A stretch of DNA of 64,000 nucleotides from Acinetobacter oleivorans DR1. Lineage in GTDB: Bacteria; Pseudomonadota; Gammaproteobacteria; Pseudomonadales; Moraxellaceae. Position numbers and translations under genes: made by a program. Numbering within the stretch: position 1 is the first letter of the stretch; every line of letters begins with the position of its first letter. This document shows positions 1 through 8,489 of this stretch, piece by piece. The notes under the pieces were generated by a model. That model saw only the letters and a list, made by a program, of their open reading frames with translations. It was not told the origin of the DNA and ran no database searches. Location: positions 2,728,001 to 2,792,000 of the forward strand of contig NC_014259.1 of the NCBI RefSeq assembly GCF_000196795.1, in the 5' to 3' direction.

Positions 1-690
1 TTGGGTGGCATGGGACCGGGCGCTGCTGTTGATTTTCAACAGCGTCTGCTCGATGCAAGCCCTGCCACTAAAGATCAGGAACATATTCCAACAATTGCTT
101 GGAATCACGGCGGTATTCCTGACCGACAACTTGCACTTAAAAACCTAGGTGAAAGTCCTTTAAATGCCATGTTACATGGACTAAAAATTTTAGAGCGTAG
201 CGGTGTCTCTAAAATCGCCATTCCATGTAATACCGCACACTTCTGGCATTCTGACTTACAGCAACACACCCCTATTGAAATCTTAAATATGGTTGAAATT
301 ACGGTGCAACAGATTTTAAAGAATTATCAATCGGGTGATAAAGTCGGAATATTGGCAACCAAAGGTGCCCTTTCTACTCAGTTGTATCAACATGAGTTAA
401 GCAAGCATGACATTCCTTTTGTCATTAATTCAGATGAAGAAATTGAACAGGAATTTATGCCCGCTGTTTATGCTGTAAAACGTAATGAATCGGCAAAAGC
501 GGGTATCGTTTTTCAAGAGTTAAGCCAAAGACTCATAGATCAAGGTGCTGGTTCGATTATTTTAGCTTGTACAGAAATTCCAATTGGGTTACATGCAATC
601 CAGTCTCCAATTTTAGATGTGAGCTTTGATACCACACAAATTTTGGCAGATGCTTGTGTACATTGGTTTTATCGGAATACACAACTCTAA
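1..690 (+). CDS. Aspartate/glutamate racemase family protein (5' end cut by window)
   Basis: PLP-independent amino-acid racemase of the Asp/Glu racemase superfamily, which interconverts L and D amino acids using two cysteines. Both cysteine motifs are visible: PCNTAH near residue 76 and ACTEIP near residue 190. The opening GGMGPGA motif normally sits about 8-10 residues into these proteins, after a short beta strand, so the true start lies before position 1; the TTG at base 1 is simply the first in-frame codon. About 229 residues remain of a family usually near 230-240. The substrate cannot be told from sequence. It ends alone; the next gene converges from the other strand about 140 bases away. 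Confidence 0.85.
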   Translation: MGGMGPGAAVDFQQRLLDASPATKDQEHIPTIAWNHGGIPDRQLALKNLGESPLNAMLHGLKILERSGVSKIAIPCNTAHFWHSDLQQHTPIEILNMVEITVQQILKNYQSGDKVGILATKGALSTQLYQHELSKHDIPFVINSDEEIEQEFMPAVYAVKRNESAKAGIVFQELSQRLIDQGAGSIILACTEIPIGLHAIQSPILDVSFDTTQILADACVHWFYRNTQL

Positions 691-831
691 AATAATGTTC
701 TTCGAATCTAAAAACTGAATAATTAGCCGAAACCAAACGTGGTATCGAATTAAGTAAGCTTCTAGATCACTTTCATATTAACTACACTCATGCTACAGCC
801 AACAAAGTGGCTTTGAGCATGAGTGAATCAT

Positions 832-2148
832 TTAACCTTTCTCTTGTAATCGTTTTGGCGTAGCCCATATCAATAGTGCAATACACACAACACATAAGCT
901 TGCAATAATATATAGAGCGGGCGTTGTACTACCTGTTATGTCTTTAATATGGCCAACCATAATAGGACTAACAATCCCGCCCATTTGCCCTAATGTATTA
1001 ATGAGTGCTGTACCACCAGCAGCCCCCGCCCCAGCTCCGACCAAGACTTTAGGTGGTAAATTCCAAAAAGAAGGAATTGCAGCAACAATACCCGCCCCTA
1101 ATAACGCAAGCGAAATGACGACTACAACTGGGTTTGCATCAAAGAAACCGGCGGTGAAGAAACCGATAGCACCTAAAGAGAGTAAACCAGCAGTAAATTT
1201 TAAACGCTCCCCAGATTTGTCCGCTAAACGCCCAACAATTACCATCGTAATTGCTCCCATGAGATATGGAATGGCACTAAGAAAACCAATCACTTGAGTA
1301 TCATCAATACCTGAGCTTTTTATTAATTGTGGTCCCCAGAAGTTTAGACCATAAGATGCAATCTGAATCAGAAAATAGATAACACCTAAAATTAATAATC
1401 CCGGCGTTTTAATGGCAGCCCATAATGAGTGAGAAGCTTTTTCTGGTTGTTTAGGTTCAACCAAGCGTTTCAAATGAGCTTTTTCTGAGGATGATAACCA
1501 CCGCGCATCATCAATACGATCTTTTAAGTAAGTTAAAACGCAAAGACCCAACAGAACACACGGAATACCTCCCAATAGAAATAACCAGTGCCACCCACGC
1601 ATGTTCATCACACCATCAAGTGATGACAACAACACCCCTGAAATTGGTCCTCCAAAGATGCCTGAAAAAGCAGAAGCAAGGAAGAATAAGGAAATAATTC
1701 GGCCACGATAGGTTTGAGGAAACCAAAGGGTCATGTAATACAGTACACCCGGAGCAAAGCCAGCCTCCATTGCACCAATCAAGAAACGTAATACATAAAA
1801 TTGCCATTCGGTAGTCACAAACACCATTAAGGCTGTTGCCACACCCCAAGAAACCATGATGCGTGCAATCCATTTTCTTGCACCAAATTTATGTAGCAAT
1901 AAATTACTGGGTACTTCAAATATGACATACCCTATTACAAACAAACTGGCACCGAGGCCATAAGCTGTATTACTTAGAGATAGATCAGCTTGTAACTGAA
2001 ACTTGGCAAAACTAATATTAATACGATCAAAAAAGGCAAATAAGTAACACACCATAATTAATGGCATGATTTTCCATGCTACTTTTTTTATTAATTGCTT
2101 TTCGGCAATTGCTTCAGCCGATAATTCCATGCTTTGCTTTAAACTCAT
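832..2148 (-). CDS. MFS transporter, anion:cation symporter (ACS) type
   Basis: Inner-membrane transporter of 438 residues with the twelve-helix MFS pattern. Near the N terminus RINISFAKFQL follows the first helix and KFGARKWIARI sits in the loop between helices 2 and 3. This arrangement is typical of the ACS subfamily, which imports organic anions such as phthalate, hydroxyphenylacetate, hexuronates or tartrate. It is the last gene of a same-strand run with an HMG-CoA lyase and a CaiB-type CoA-transferase, separated from the lyase by 113 bases. I therefore infer that it imports the acid these two enzymes process. The ATG follows AGGAGAAAAT on the coding strand, a good ribosome site. The family call is firm; the substrate is inference. 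Confidence 0.85.
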   Translation of the reverse strand: MSLKQSMELSAEAIAEKQLIKKVAWKIMPLIMVCYLFAFFDRINISFAKFQLQADLSLSNTAYGLGASLFVIGYVIFEVPSNLLLHKFGARKWIARIMVSWGVATALMVFVTTEWQFYVLRFLIGAMEAGFAPGVLYYMTLWFPQTYRGRIISLFFLASAFSGIFGGPISGVLLSSLDGVMNMRGWHWLFLLGGIPCVLLGLCVLTYLKDRIDDARWLSSSEKAHLKRLVEPKQPEKASHSLWAAIKTPGLLILGVIYFLIQIASYGLNFWGPQLIKSSGIDDTQVIGFLSAIPYLMGAITMVIVGRLADKSGERLKFTAGLLSLGAIGFFTAGFFDANPVVVVISLALLGAGIVAAIPSFWNLPPKVLVGAGAGAAGGTALINTLGQMGGIVSPIMVGHIKDITGSTTPALYIIASLCVVCIALLIWATPKRLQEKG

Positions 2149-2261
2149 TTATTTTCTCCTGAAAATGAGCCTCAAGACACGTCCTCTCAAGATTTTAAAG
2201 ACGAGTTGACCGAAGACGATACGAATATCGTCTTACTTCCAACTAACTTGAATAACGTATC

Positions 2262-3200
2262 TTAATTAAGTGATTTGATATAATCCGGTATCGGATGCAA
2301 GTCAGTATTCCGCCCCGCCTTGGCAAGTTGGCTTGGTGTGTCATGCCCTAAAAGAGCTGGTAAGGTTCTGGAAAGTTGAATGAGAGCATCTAAATCAATA
2401 GTGGTCGGTATTCCCATTTCTTCGCACATATTGACCAAATCTTCAGTACAGATATTTCCTGAAGCACCTGGTGCAAATGGGCACCCACCTAAACCTCCCA
2501 ATGCAGCATCAAACCGTCTTGCTCCTGCTTCATAAGCTGCAAGAACATTAGTTAGCCCCAAGCCACGTGTATTATGAAAGTGTAAGGTCAGTTGCTCAGA
2601 CGAAATTAACGATAAAACGTGAGAGACAATTCTTTTCACTTGCACTGGGTTCGCCATGCCAGTGGTATCTGCCAGTGTAATATTATGAATACCCAGCTCT
2701 AAATAATGTTCAACTAAGCTAAACACTTCCCTTTCACTAATCTTGCCTTCAAATGGACAGCCAAAAGTTGTTGCAACAGTTCCGTTAAACTGTGTTTTAC
2801 CCTGTAGTTGCTCCACAATTTCGGTAAATCCTGCAAACGATTGAGCTTTTGTCATACGCATATTGGCAAGGTTATGGGTTTGGCTAGCAGAGAGCACAAG
2901 ATTCAACTCATTTGCATTGGCTTCAATTGCCCGAAGCGCGCCTTTTAAATTTGGAATTAACCCAACATAAATAATATCTTTATGGCGTGTAATTCCAGTA
3001 AAAACCTCACCACCATCTCTCAGATTCGGAATCGCTTTTGGAGAGACAAAAGACCCTGCTTCAATTCGAGAGAAACCCATTGTCGACAACTGATTAATTA
3101 AATCAATTTTCTTTGTCGTGGGCACCCAAGTCGGCTCAATTTGCAAACCATCTCGTGGAGAGACTTCTTGTACGACAAGTAAGTCGGTAAATGCTGTCAT
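2262..3200 (-). CDS. mvaB: Hydroxymethylglutaryl-CoA lyase
   Basis: DRE-TIM (HMGL-like) enzyme of 312 residues, the normal length. It cleaves 3-hydroxy-3-methylglutaryl-CoA to acetoacetate and acetyl-CoA. Visible signatures are the metal/catalytic RDGLQ near residue 16, DTTGMANP in the middle of the barrel, the HFHNTRG metal histidines, and GLGGCPFAPGASGN, the conserved cysteine loop of true HMG-CoA lyases. Its start overlaps the end of the CaiB gene by 4 bases, so the two are translationally coupled. A leucine-degradation role is less likely here because no isovaleryl-CoA or methylcrotonyl-CoA genes are adjacent. A related lyase activity such as citramalyl-CoA cleavage is possible. Confidence 0.88.
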   Translation of the reverse strand: MTAFTDLLVVQEVSPRDGLQIEPTWVPTTKKIDLINQLSTMGFSRIEAGSFVSPKAIPNLRDGGEVFTGITRHKDIIYVGLIPNLKGALRAIEANANELNLVLSASQTHNLANMRMTKAQSFAGFTEIVEQLQGKTQFNGTVATTFGCPFEGKISEREVFSLVEHYLELGIHNITLADTTGMANPVQVKRIVSHVLSLISSEQLTLHFHNTRGLGLTNVLAAYEAGARRFDAALGGLGGCPFAPGASGNICTEDLVNMCEEMGIPTTIDLDALIQLSRTLPALLGHDTPSQLAKAGRNTDLHPIPDYIKSLN

Positions 3201-4390
3201 TGCACTACTCCCGATACACGCAGGCTTTCAATATCTTCAGCTTGATAACCATATTGTTTTAAAACAGATTCGGTATGCTCACCCAGCTCAGGACCACGCC
3301 ATTTGACCTGCCCTGGGGTTTCGGAAAGCTTCGGAACAATACCCGGCATTTTTACCACCTGACCATCAGGCAACTCGGTTGAAAGCAACATATCACGTGC
3401 ATTAAAGTGCGGATCATTGACCATATCGGCTACAGAATAAATTCGCCCTGATGGAACCTCGGCTTGTTCAAGCTGCTGCAAGACCTCATCAATTGAATGC
3501 TGTCGACTCCATGATTCAATTGCGGCATCTAGCAAATCACTTTGTTGCGCACGCCCATCGTTGTGTTCAAACTCAGGTCGATTTGCCAAATCTTCACGAC
3601 CAATCACATGCATCAAGCGCTTAAAAATTGGATCACTATTTCCTGCAATTACCACAAAAGCGTTGTCCTTGGTTCGATAGGTATTTGAAGGTGCAATGCC
3701 CGGTAACGAACCTCCAGAACGCTCCCGAATAAAACCATGCAAGTCGTATTCTGGGACAACACTTTCCATAATATTGAAGACACTCTCTGCAAGAGAGACA
3801 TCAACAATCTGTCCGTTACCGTTATTTGTTTTGATATTTACAATCGACATTAAAGCGCCAATCACCGCATGTAATGAGGCAAGTGAGTCACCCAAACTCA
3901 CCCCAACTCGTGCAGGCGCAGAATCTTGGGAACCCGTGGTATAACGAATTCCACCCATTGCCTCACCAATTGCACCAAAGCCCGGTTTGTCTTTATAAGG
4001 GCCAGATTGCCCATAACCAGATATGCGAACAAAAGTCAGTTTAGGATTAATTGATTTTAAGGTTTCCCAATCTAGACCTAATTTTTCAAGTGCACCGGGA
4101 CGCATGTTTTCGACCAGAATGTCGGTATCGACAATCATCTTTTTGATTAAAGCAATTGCTTCCGGTGACTTGAGATTAAGCGCTAAAGATTTCTTATTAC
4201 GTGACTGTAAATACCACCACAAAGATGTTCCGTGATGTAACTTACGCCATTTACGAAGTGGATCGCCTTTGCCAATAGGCTCAATTTTTATGACTTCAGC
4301 ACCGAACTCAGCAAGAATGCGTGTTGCAAAAGGAGCAGCAATTAGAGTTCCTATTTCTAGGACTTTTATTTTCTCAAGGGCTAGACTCAT
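3197..4390 (-). CDS. CaiB/BaiF family (class III) CoA-transferase
   Basis: Class III CoA-transferase of 397 residues that moves CoA between carboxylic acids. It opens with a Rossmann-like GTLIAAPFATRILAEFGAEVIKIE block, followed by RNKKSLALNLK and DILVENMRPGALEKLGLD with the catalytic aspartate region, then GYGQSGPYKDKPGFG, all standard for the family. Human SUGCT, a member of this family, transfers CoA to dicarboxylates including 3-hydroxy-3-methylglutarate. Pairing with an HMG-CoA lyase in an overlapping operon suggests that reaction here. The bare family assignment is strong; the substrate is inference from context. Confidence 0.87.
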   Translation of the reverse strand: MSLALEKIKVLEIGTLIAAPFATRILAEFGAEVIKIEPIGKGDPLRKWRKLHHGTSLWWYLQSRNKKSLALNLKSPEAIALIKKMIVDTDILVENMRPGALEKLGLDWETLKSINPKLTFVRISGYGQSGPYKDKPGFGAIGEAMGGIRYTTGSQDSAPARVGVSLGDSLASLHAVIGALMSIVNIKTNNGNGQIVDVSLAESVFNIMESVVPEYDLHGFIRERSGGSLPGIAPSNTYRTKDNAFVVIAGNSDPIFKRLMHVIGREDLANRPEFEHNDGRAQQSDLLDAAIESWSRQHSIDEVLQQLEQAEVPSGRIYSVADMVNDPHFNARDMLLSTELPDGQVVKMPGIVPKLSETPGQVKWRGPELGEHTESVLKQYGYQAEDIESLRVSGVVQ

Positions 4391-4501
4391 AACAATCCAT
4401 ATTATATCTACTTCCGATAGAATTAAATTTATGGCGCAATGAGTAGTAATACAATTCTTAAAAGATCAACAAGCCTTCGTGTTTTGCGAAACCTATAAAA
4501 G

Positions 4502-5428
4502 TCATTCAGATATAATTTCTTTATGTGGATGCATAAAATATTGTTTTAAAAGCAAAGTTACTGGATTTAAAAACTCATCATGCTTGGACACAAGATATAA
4601 ATCTCTTTTTGCCCAACTATCGGTTAACTCTACACTTGCCAGCCCCAAGGGTTTACCAAAGATTTCGAAAACCTTATGAGGCAAAATTCCAATTCCCATA
4701 CCAGCCTGCACCATACGGCAAACCGCATCAAAACTTGTTACCAATATTCTGAGTTTGAGCTGCTTTCCTAACGCTTCAGACTTTTGCTGCAAAATCCGGT
4801 TAATCGCACTTTGAGTATGCAAGCCAATAAAGTCGTAGTCCAAAGCATCTTCAAAGGAAATGATTTTCTGTTCACTTAAATATTGCTGGTTTTGTATGAC
4901 CGCGACCAGCCGATCGCTACGATAATGATAATAATCCAGATCTTCTGACAAATTCTCAGCAATGCAGATGCCTAAGTCGGCAATTTTATTACTTACATTT
5001 TGGATAATTTCTATACTTGGACGTTCTTCAAGCTCAATCTTAATTTGAGGATTTTCAACAATAAAAGGATGCAGACTTTCGGGTAAAAACTGAATGATAG
5101 TTGATAAATTTGCCTGTAATCGTACAAAACCTTTAATACCTATTTTGTATTCTTCTAACTCAACCGAAGCTTTATAAACCGAGTCTAAAATAGTTCTGCA
5201 ATGGTAAAGCAGGCTTTCACCAGCAGGTGTAATTTGCATGCCCTTACCATCACGAATAAACAATTTGGTTCCAATCAAATGCTCCAAATCAGTCAAACGC
5301 TTACTTGCAGCAGACAGCGCAATCATATTTTTTTCAGCGGCCTTACTCAGAGATTTTTCATCACAGACCGTCTGAAATATCTTTAAAGTTACTAAATCTA
5401 GTTTTCGAATAATATTTTCAATATGCAT
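4502..5428 (-). CDS. LysR-family transcriptional regulator
   Basis: LysR-type regulator of 308 residues: an N-terminal winged helix-turn-helix (about residues 10-70; LSKAAEKNMIALSAASKRLTDLE) and a C-terminal periplasmic-binding-like effector domain. It lies upstream of, and on the same strand as, the CoA-transferase, HMG-CoA lyase and MFS genes, separated by 111 bases, and probably controls them in response to the imported acid. LysR regulators are usually divergent from their targets, so the co-directional layout is slightly unusual. The second helix carries IALSAASKRLTDLE, where the canonical form reads QPALSRQIRRLE; this places it in the LysR subgroup with SAASKR. Confidence 0.85.
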   Translation of the reverse strand: MHIENIIRKLDLVTLKIFQTVCDEKSLSKAAEKNMIALSAASKRLTDLEHLIGTKLFIRDGKGMQITPAGESLLYHCRTILDSVYKASVELEEYKIGIKGFVRLQANLSTIIQFLPESLHPFIVENPQIKIELEERPSIEIIQNVSNKIADLGICIAENLSEDLDYYHYRSDRLVAVIQNQQYLSEQKIISFEDALDYDFIGLHTQSAINRILQQKSEALGKQLKLRILVTSFDAVCRMVQAGMGIGILPHKVFEIFGKPLGLASVELTDSWAKRDLYLVSKHDEFLNPVTLLLKQYFMHPHKEIISE

Positions 5429-5660
5429 TACACATTACCAATCTTATAACTTGAAGCTCATAAGGCTATGACAAATATTTAGAATTATAGGAAATTTATA
5501 TTTTCCCATTGTTAGACAGATAAAATATATTAAATTTAAATATTATCAATCATTTAAAACCTTAAACCAAAATCGAATGTAACTTAAATAGAACATCATT
5601 CATTCCAAATTTATTTGTTTTAAGTCCATCAAAATAAGCCACCATTTCCGCTGGCTTATC

Positions 5661-5706
5661 CCTTTTATCCGCCTGATCTGAGCTTAAGAGCTAAATCACT
5701 CCCCTC
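5661..5706 (-). pseudogene. Possible relic of the 3' end of the duplicated tetR gene
   Basis: About 45 bases downstream of, and slightly overlapping, the cytochrome b561 stop align with the C-terminal coding part of both tetR genes (7745-7795 and 22035-22080). The best part is a shared CTGA-x-C-x-GA-x-CTTAA-x-AGCT block with one gap. On the minus strand the fragment would read IEG followed by L-x-LRSGG, resembling IEGAIIQLLSSG. The match is short and by eye, so it could be chance. Confidence 0.3.
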
Positions 5707-6295
5707 AATCCACACTCTTCTTTTCATTATCTCTATTTGACTCAGTAGAAGAACCCAAAGCCATACTTGAGAATACGCCATCGCGATAAATCCATGCATG
5801 TAATAATGCAGCAGATAGATGACCAATAACGACAGCAAATAATAGCCAAGCCAAAATTCCGTGTAGAGTACGAAACCATGCATAGAGTGTAGAGTCGGTT
5901 GGAGCGATAGGTGGAAGGTCCCAAGCCGGAAATAACGTTACAGGCCAATTACCTGCCGAAAGCGTTGCCCATCCGAGCAATGGCAAACTAAACATCAAAA
6001 TATAAAGTAACCAATGTGATGCATGGGCAATAAACGCCTGCCAACGGGGTACAGTCGGCGGCAAAGGTGGAATTGGGAAATAGAGTCGATTTATTAATCT
6101 TATGATGACCAGTAATAAGATTGCGATTCCTAAGGGACGGTGAATATCGATTAACCACGGACGCCAAGTGATTGAAGTTGTCATTCCAACACCAATAAAT
6201 AGCATGGCTAAAATCGCTACCGCCATAAGCCAATGTAGTATTCGAGCAGTCAAATTAAAATGACGTGGAGCATTATCGCTAGATTTTTTTTGCAT
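5705..6295 (-). CDS. Cytochrome b561
   Basis: Four-helix inner-membrane b-type cytochrome of 196 residues (CybB/YodB-like). Histidines in the predicted helices act as haem ligands: HWLMAVA in helix 1, DIHRPLG before helix 2, HASHWLLY in helix 3 and HGILAWLL and HLSAALLHA in helix 4. It starts 12 bases after a periplasmic catalase-like gene. The pair is seen in other proteobacteria, where the cytochrome is thought to pass quinone-derived electrons to the peroxidase or receive them from it. The last 10-15 codons abut a stretch resembling the 3' end of the tetR genes in this window, so the C terminus may be altered. Confidence 0.85.
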   Translation of the reverse strand: MQKKSSDNAPRHFNLTARILHWLMAVAILAMLFIGVGMTTSITWRPWLIDIHRPLGIAILLLVIIRLINRLYFPIPPLPPTVPRWQAFIAHASHWLLYILMFSLPLLGWATLSAGNWPVTLFPAWDLPPIAPTDSTLYAWFRTLHGILAWLLFAVVIGHLSAALLHAWIYRDGVFSSMALGSSTESNRDNEKKSVD

Positions 6296-6307
6296 GGCTG
6301 ATCTCTC

Positions 6308-7372
6308 CTATTTACCCACGGCATCCGTTGCTTTGCCAAATCCAATTTCACGTAAGCGAGCATTGTAAGACTGTGCATAGATACCCGCTCGTGCTGCGAG
6401 TACCGGATCATCTGATAACTCAATTCCGGGTGGAACCAAAGTTGGGTCAAAGTTAATATCACGGCAAACGCCATTTACCTGTTCAGTCACATTTTTGACT
6501 TCCAATGTTCCCGCTATAACTTCTTTACGTTCTTTGGGCCAAGGTTGAGATGGATCATTCACTGGGTCTCCTGGCTCGGCAAGTTGCAAAACTAAATCCC
6601 AATAGAGCGGCCCTTCAGCCAAACGTTTTTTGATGTCTTTAAATAAGAAATCATGGCCAGCTTGATCACGTTGTTCTTTGGTCAGACTAATAAATTTTGA
6701 ATGAGGACGCATAGACCAACGGACTGGCTGTTCTTGTCCATTGGCGGCCCGCAATATAAAAGCATTTACGACATAAAATTCTGCACCACTAAAACTACCG
6801 GTTAATGGCATCTTTGCCTTTTGTTCAATAGACTTACGTGCTTCGGGATATTCTTTTAGAAAAGCCTCAACAAGGGCCGGATCAGGTTTGCCAGTAGATG
6901 GAACTGGTTTAAATGCTTTTTGCTGAGCCAAAAAACCTTCAGCATTTCGCGTAGGGAAATAGGGAAAGTTGTTTAATTTCATGCGCCATTGTGAATGATC
7001 AGCTGCGGAAAGTAATAAAGCCATACTCACTGTTGCTGTCGAATTATCTGCCGCATGCGGGTTACCACTTCCAATAGAAAATCGGCCAATTGCTGGTATA
7101 TCAGACTTGGCAAATACAGTCGCTTTAGAGAGTGCAGCCGCCGCACCATTACTGTGGTAAGTGCCATCAAAACAAATACCCTTACCGTGTGCACGTCGAT
7201 ATCCGGGATCAAATTTACTTAATGAGTCTCCCAAAAAAGTTTTACTTGTGGTGCGATGTCCAAATAGACCAGCGACCCAAGCAAATGCCAATACTAAGGA
7301 GCCAGCGATTACAGCAATACCCAAGAATCGCAACCAATACTTCTTTAGAGTTTTAAAATTCAAATTATTCAT
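6308..7372 (-). CDS. Catalase-family peroxidase (SrpA-like), membrane-anchored periplasmic
   Basis: Short catalase-fold haem protein of 354 residues, against 480 or more for true catalases, matching the SrpA-like branch usually called catalase-related peroxidase. An uncleaved or signal-type helix spans residues 14-36, so the enzyme faces the periplasm. The distal histidine is H62 in RRAHGKG, and the proximal haem ligand fits R328-x3-Y332 near the C terminus, the catalase R-x3-Y pattern. It is the first gene of a two-gene unit with cytochrome b561. A role in periplasmic peroxide removal is inferred from the family; the in vivo reductant is unknown. Confidence 0.83.
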   Translation of the reverse strand: MNNLNFKTLKKYWLRFLGIAVIAGSLVLAFAWVAGLFGHRTTSKTFLGDSLSKFDPGYRRAHGKGICFDGTYHSNGAAAALSKATVFAKSDIPAIGRFSIGSGNPHAADNSTATVSMALLLSAADHSQWRMKLNNFPYFPTRNAEGFLAQQKAFKPVPSTGKPDPALVEAFLKEYPEARKSIEQKAKMPLTGSFSGAEFYVVNAFILRAANGQEQPVRWSMRPHSKFISLTKEQRDQAGHDFLFKDIKKRLAEGPLYWDLVLQLAEPGDPVNDPSQPWPKERKEVIAGTLEVKNVTEQVNGVCRDINFDPTLVPPGIELSDDPVLAARAGIYAQSYNARLREIGFGKATDAVGK

Positions 7373-7609
7373 TCTTCATCCTGTGTAAATTGTATGGCTG
7401 CATCCCTAAAGAAGATTTTGATCATGTAAAAAGAGTTTTTCTTAGATTGATGGAACCAAATTCAACCTTAGCTAAGTAAATAAAATCCTGAAATATTCTG
7501 GATCCAATAGAGATAAGCCTTAATATAATATTTATTTCCCGATCATATAAGGTACGCACCTCGGGGTTAGTATTAATCTTATTAACATTTGAGTGGAGAT
7601 AAATAAAGC

Positions 7610-7693
7610 ATGGTAACGAAGAATCTAGAAGCCCCCACTTTGACTGAAAGAGTCCGAAGAGGTGATCTTTTTAAAACCGAGCTCGTTAACTAG
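7610..7693 (+). pseudogene. Short ORF (27 codons), possible truncated gene start
   Basis: An ATG preceded by GTGGAG, 12 bases upstream, opens a 27-residue frame reading MVTKNLEAPTLTERVRR and ending at a TAG that overlaps the 3' end of the tetR gene on the other strand. The phrase TLTERV resembles the first helix of GntR-type regulators, but that is weak. One reading is a gene whose remainder was removed when the tetR/C4 segment arrived. It may also be a chance frame. Confidence 0.25.
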
Positions 7694-8253
7694 TGATGAT
7701 TGATCATAGAGATGAGAAAGCAATCCAACACCCTTTCACTCTCATCTGCCTGACCCGAACTTAAAAGCTGAATAATTGCGCCTTCAATCATATATAAAAA
7801 TAGCTTGGCATCCTGAAAAGTCGCATCCGTTTTGAATACTCTAAGCTGACTATAGATTTCATTGATTAGCCAAGTTCTATATTTAATTGCGACTTGATAG
7901 GCTTTTGAATAGGTCAGTTTTATTTCAAAAATAGCTTTAAACAATAAATAGTACAGTCCCTCTAAATCGGTATGTAAGAAATAAAGTTTCTTAAGTTTAT
8001 CTTTCACGCTTGTACCTTGGTGAGACTCAGCAATTGAAAGCACTTTTTCTTTTAGACGTTCTTTTTGTACGATTAGACAGATTTCAACAAATCGCTCTTT
8101 CGAGTGAAAGTAATTATAAAAAGTCGCTTTTGGAATTTTGGACTCTTTTACGATTCTGTCGATTCCAACCGTATGAAAGCCATGATGGTGAAATAAATCA
8201 ATCGACGTATTAAGGACTTGCATGGCGCGTGTAGGGAGAACTAACTTTGGCAT
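7690..8253 (-). CDS. TetR/AcrR-family regulator, copy A
   Basis: 187-residue TetR-type repressor starting at MPKLVLPT; a longer in-frame extension upstream has no ribosome site and lies in a non-coding repeat shared with the second copy. The helix-turn-helix occupies about residues 10-55 (VGIDRIVKESKIPKATFYNYFHSKERF), followed by an all-helical ligand domain. A close paralogue lies at 21986-22540, differing at scattered positions and at the C-terminal tail. Both copies sit back to back with a C4-like RNA region. The intervening DNA carries a 17-base dyad, GTTTCT-N5-AGATAC, about 30 bases before the start, a plausible autoregulatory operator. The effector is unknown. Confidence 0.85.
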   Translation of the reverse strand: MPKLVLPTRAMQVLNTSIDLFHHHGFHTVGIDRIVKESKIPKATFYNYFHSKERFVEICLIVQKERLKEKVLSIAESHQGTSVKDKLKKLYFLHTDLEGLYYLLFKAIFEIKLTYSKAYQVAIKYRTWLINEIYSQLRVFKTDATFQDAKLFLYMIEGAIIQLLSSGQADESERVLDCFLISMINHH

Positions 8254-8281
8254 TGTTTTACCGTTATAAAAAATTATTGTT

Positions 8282-8298
8282 GTTTCTAAATGAGATAC
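8282..8298. promoter_or_regulatory. Probable TetR operator dyad, copy A
   Basis: GTTTCT-AAATG-AGATAC is an imperfect inverted repeat (5 of 6 pairs) lying about 30 bases upstream of the tetR start and towards the C4-like RNA. The same 17 bases occur unchanged upstream of the second tetR. Position and symmetry fit autoregulation by the TetR protein, which is inference. Confidence 0.45.
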
Positions 8299-8489
8299 TT
8301 TTTTGGGAGAAAAAAAGGCACAGCAAAGCCATAAAGACTGTGCTTGGCACACCTCAAGTTTGTTATTGCTAAGTTTTAAATAAAAAAAGACTTAAAGCCT
8401 GAAAACCTTAGGGTGATCAAGCTGCTTTATTTTTTAAGCTGTGTCGTTATAGCTTTTGGCAAAGGTTGCCAAGAAATAATGGATGTGCA

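Noticed and set aside
8254..8352. N-terminal extension of the TetR copy A frame (and the matching one in copy B)
   Set aside because: It reads through the operator-like dyad and non-coding repeat; the MPKLVLPT start is common to both copies and fits the family.
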